NCBI GenBank assembly: GCA_964450955.1
Contig: CAYVFI010000018.1
Location: forward strand, 1-64,000
From: CAYNWT01 sp964450955
GTDB taxonomy: Bacteria; Planctomycetota; Planctomycetia; Planctomycetales; Planctomycetaceae
Length of the DNA stretch: 64,000 nucleotides
Direction of reading: 5' to 3'
A program made the translations under genes and the position numbers. The notes beneath the pieces are model-generated. The model was given only the letters and a program-made list of their open reading frames with translations, did not search any database and was not told the DNA's origin. This document shows, piece after piece, positions 62,498-64,000 of the stretch (its first letter is position 1; every line of letters begins with the position of its first letter).

Positions 62498-63916
62498 ATG
62501 ACCGAATCGGCTCACATCTTTCAGCGCTATGTTCAGGGCGATCAACACGCGGCGGACGAGTTGTTCTATCGGTACGTCGAACGCCTGACCCGGTTGGCTC
62601 GATCGCGCCTATCCGCCGCGCTCGGCCAGCGAATCGATGCCGAAGATGTGGTGATGTCGGCGTATCGAAGTTTTTTCATCGGAGCCCGCGATGGTGAGTT
62701 CGCGATCCAGCACAGTGGCGAACTGTGGTCGCTGCTGGTTCGAATCACTTTAAACAAGCTGTACCGGTCGGCCGCATACAACACCGCGCAGCGGCGATCG
62801 ATTGGTCGTGAGGTGGCTCTGCCCGACGAACTGGCGAACGCACAACCATCAGTCAGCGACGCTGTCGCACTGACTGACGAACTGGAAGCCGTCATGCGCA
62901 GCTTGCCGGAGAACCGACGGCGAATCCTGGAATTAAGACTGCAGGGCGAACTTATCGAATCCATCGCCGGCGAACTGGGTATCAACGAACGCACCGTCCG
63001 CCGCGCGCTGGCTGAGGTTCGGGAGAAACTGGTTACGGCTGCGGGATTGCCGGGCGATTGGTCTCAACCGGTGACCAGGGCGAAAGCCCAATCTGTTCCT
63101 TCAAACCGACCGGTCAGCGCGACGTTGCGGTATGCCGACTTTCTACTGGAACAGCAAGTGGGTATCGGTGGCATGGGCCGTGTTTACCGGGCGATACGAA
63201 AATCTGATGGAGCCATCTTCGCGATCAAATACTTGCGCAAATCGGTTCTCAAACGACCGGGAGCCGTTGAACGATTCGCCGAAGAAGCCGCGACGGTGGC
63301 GACGCTTGAGCATCCCAACATTGTTGGTGTGCATGGGTTTGGCAGCACAAACGCTGGCGGTTTTTTTATCGCGATGGACTACGTCAGCGGCACCGACCTG
63401 GCCACGATTGCCGCGGACAAGCGGCCCACAGCCGCGCAGATAGCCGGTTGGTTGCTGCCGATTTGCGATGCACTTCAGCATGCCCATTCGCGCGGTGTGA
63501 TTCACTGTGACCTGAAGCCTGCCAATATTTTGGTTCGGGACGACGGAGTCCCGCTGCTGACCGATTTTGGATTGGCCCAACGGGACGGAGAACGGGGACG
63601 ATTGGTTCTCTCCGGAACCGCCCCGTTCATGGCTCCTGAACAGATTGACGAATCGCCTGGGGCGATAACCGAACGCACGGATGTCTATGGCCTGGGAGCA
63701 GTTGTGTTTAACCTTGCCACGGGTCGGCCGCCGTTTGTTGGTGCAAGGGCGGTGGATGTGATGGCCGATGTTGTTTCGCGAAAAAAACCACCAAGGCCAT
63801 CAGACGTCAGCAAAGACGCGGCCGTCTTCGATCAACTGTGCGTTGGGTGCCTTTGCCGTTCTGAAAACCGGTTCGGTTTGCATGAACTGATTGAGAGTCT
63901 TCAGCGACTGTCGTAG
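62498..63916 (+). CDS. ECF sigma factor fused to a Ser/Thr protein kinase
   Basis: A single 472-residue open frame. Residues 10-95 are sigma region 2 ('FQRYVQGDQHAADELFYRYVERL', 'IDAEDVVMSAYRSFF') and 130-182 are region 4 ('LPENRRRILELRLQGELIESIAGELGINERTVRRALAEVREKL'). A short linker leads to a kinase domain at about 211-470 with glycine loop 'VGIGGMGRVY', Lys244, 'HCDLKPANIL' (Asp338, Asn343), DFG 356-358 and APE 379-381. The catalytic Arg of HRD is Cys. ECF factors linked to kinases are known in planctomycetes (ECF-STK groups); here the two are one polypeptide. It probably couples a cytoplasmic signal to transcription. The start at ATG 62498 has a weak ribosome-binding site. Confidence 0.88.
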   Translation: MTESAHIFQRYVQGDQHAADELFYRYVERLTRLARSRLSAALGQRIDAEDVVMSAYRSFFIGARDGEFAIQHSGELWSLLVRITLNKLYRSAAYNTAQRRSIGREVALPDELANAQPSVSDAVALTDELEAVMRSLPENRRRILELRLQGELIESIAGELGINERTVRRALAEVREKLVTAAGLPGDWSQPVTRAKAQSVPSNRPVSATLRYADFLLEQQVGIGGMGRVYRAIRKSDGAIFAIKYLRKSVLKRPGAVERFAEEAATVATLEHPNIVGVHGFGSTNAGGFFIAMDYVSGTDLATIAADKRPTAAQIAGWLLPICDALQHAHSRGVIHCDLKPANILVRDDGVPLLTDFGLAQRDGERGRLVLSGTAPFMAPEQIDESPGAITERTDVYGLGAVVFNLATGRPPFVGARAVDVMADVVSRKKPPRPSDVSKDAAVFDQLCVGCLCRSENRFGLHELIESLQRLS

Positions 63917-64000
63917 TCCGCCCCGACGGAACAAGAACCAACGCGTGCGACTAACTTGTCGGCACGTGGGCGTCCAACCGATCCTCAGCGGCCGCTCGTT

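Noticed and set aside
1..64000. CRISPR array, rRNA or tRNA genes, prophage genes
   Set aside because: No regularly spaced identical repeats, no conserved rRNA stretches, no cloverleaf with CCA-type acceptor found by eye, and no phage structural proteins.

Overview
The window looks like a chromosomal segment of a planctomycete (phylum Planctomycetota, probably Planctomycetaceae-like; I cannot name the genus). The grounds are several secreted sulfatases, a DUF1592/DUF1552 gene pair, large multihaem cytochrome proteins next to beta-propeller proteins, an exosortase with a PEP-CTERM substrate, an ECF sigma factor fused to a Ser/Thr kinase, a YXWGXW-repeat protein, and housekeeping genes scattered singly or in pairs on both strands. 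I see no rRNA, tRNA, CRISPR array, intact insertion sequence or prophage.

Layout. 0-9.7 kb: secreted BON-domain protein, iron-dependent alcohol dehydrogenase, secreted PQQ-type beta-propeller, flavin prenyltransferase (ubiX) behind enoyl-ACP reductase (fabI), a YXWGXW protein with a very long Arg/Ser tail, and hemW. 9.8-15.3 kb: apgM-mutY operon, a membrane-anchored FwdD-like domain protein, a thioester-reductase-like enzyme, a tiny lipoprotein and dodecin. 15.4-24.4 kb: M1 aminopeptidase, two sulfatases, a fetA-fetB exporter pair and a secreted hypothetical protein. 24.6-29.2 kb: TPR protein, exosortase/EpsI fusion and a Spondin_N-like PEP-CTERM protein, which together form a sorting module. 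29.2-29.8 kb is gene-poor and holds a tandem repeat and a hairpin resembling group II intron domain V. 29.8-38.1 kb: thyX, an ogt-dinB repair pair, an FkbM methyltransferase, a small zinc-ribbon protein, a Gly-rich secreted protein, a small membrane protein and metG. 38.3-51 kb: ankyrin-repeat protein, DUF1552/DUF1592 pair, a sulfatase-deacetylase pair, a five-haem PA14 cytochrome and a propeller protein. 51-64 kb: an ABC-2 exporter, a secreted Arg/Pro-rich protein, a rhomboid protease with a polytopic membrane partner, an aquaporin, an LptF/G permease with a GlmU-like enzyme, a sulfotransferase, a ferredoxin, and the sigma-factor/kinase fusion.

How the genes fit together. Much of the content serves the cell envelope and the breakdown of sulfated polymers: sulfatases, sulfotransferase, cytochrome/propeller proteins, exosortase sorting, LPS-type export and many secreted low-complexity proteins. 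Core metabolism and DNA repair are present as single genes. Five unannounced items stand out. The first is a 28-nt sequence found immediately after the stop codons of three genes between 54 and 58 kb, with weaker similarity continuing to about 70 nt. The second is a pair of about 135-bp inverted-repeat elements sharing the same arms at 20.6 and 38.2 kb. The third is the one-polypeptide sigma-factor/kinase. The fourth is a MutY whose catalytic Asp position holds Glu. The fifth is a FwdD-like molybdopterin-type domain tethered to the membrane. Three genes of 36-58 codons were found by reading the sequence directly (14866, 34320 minus, 51316).
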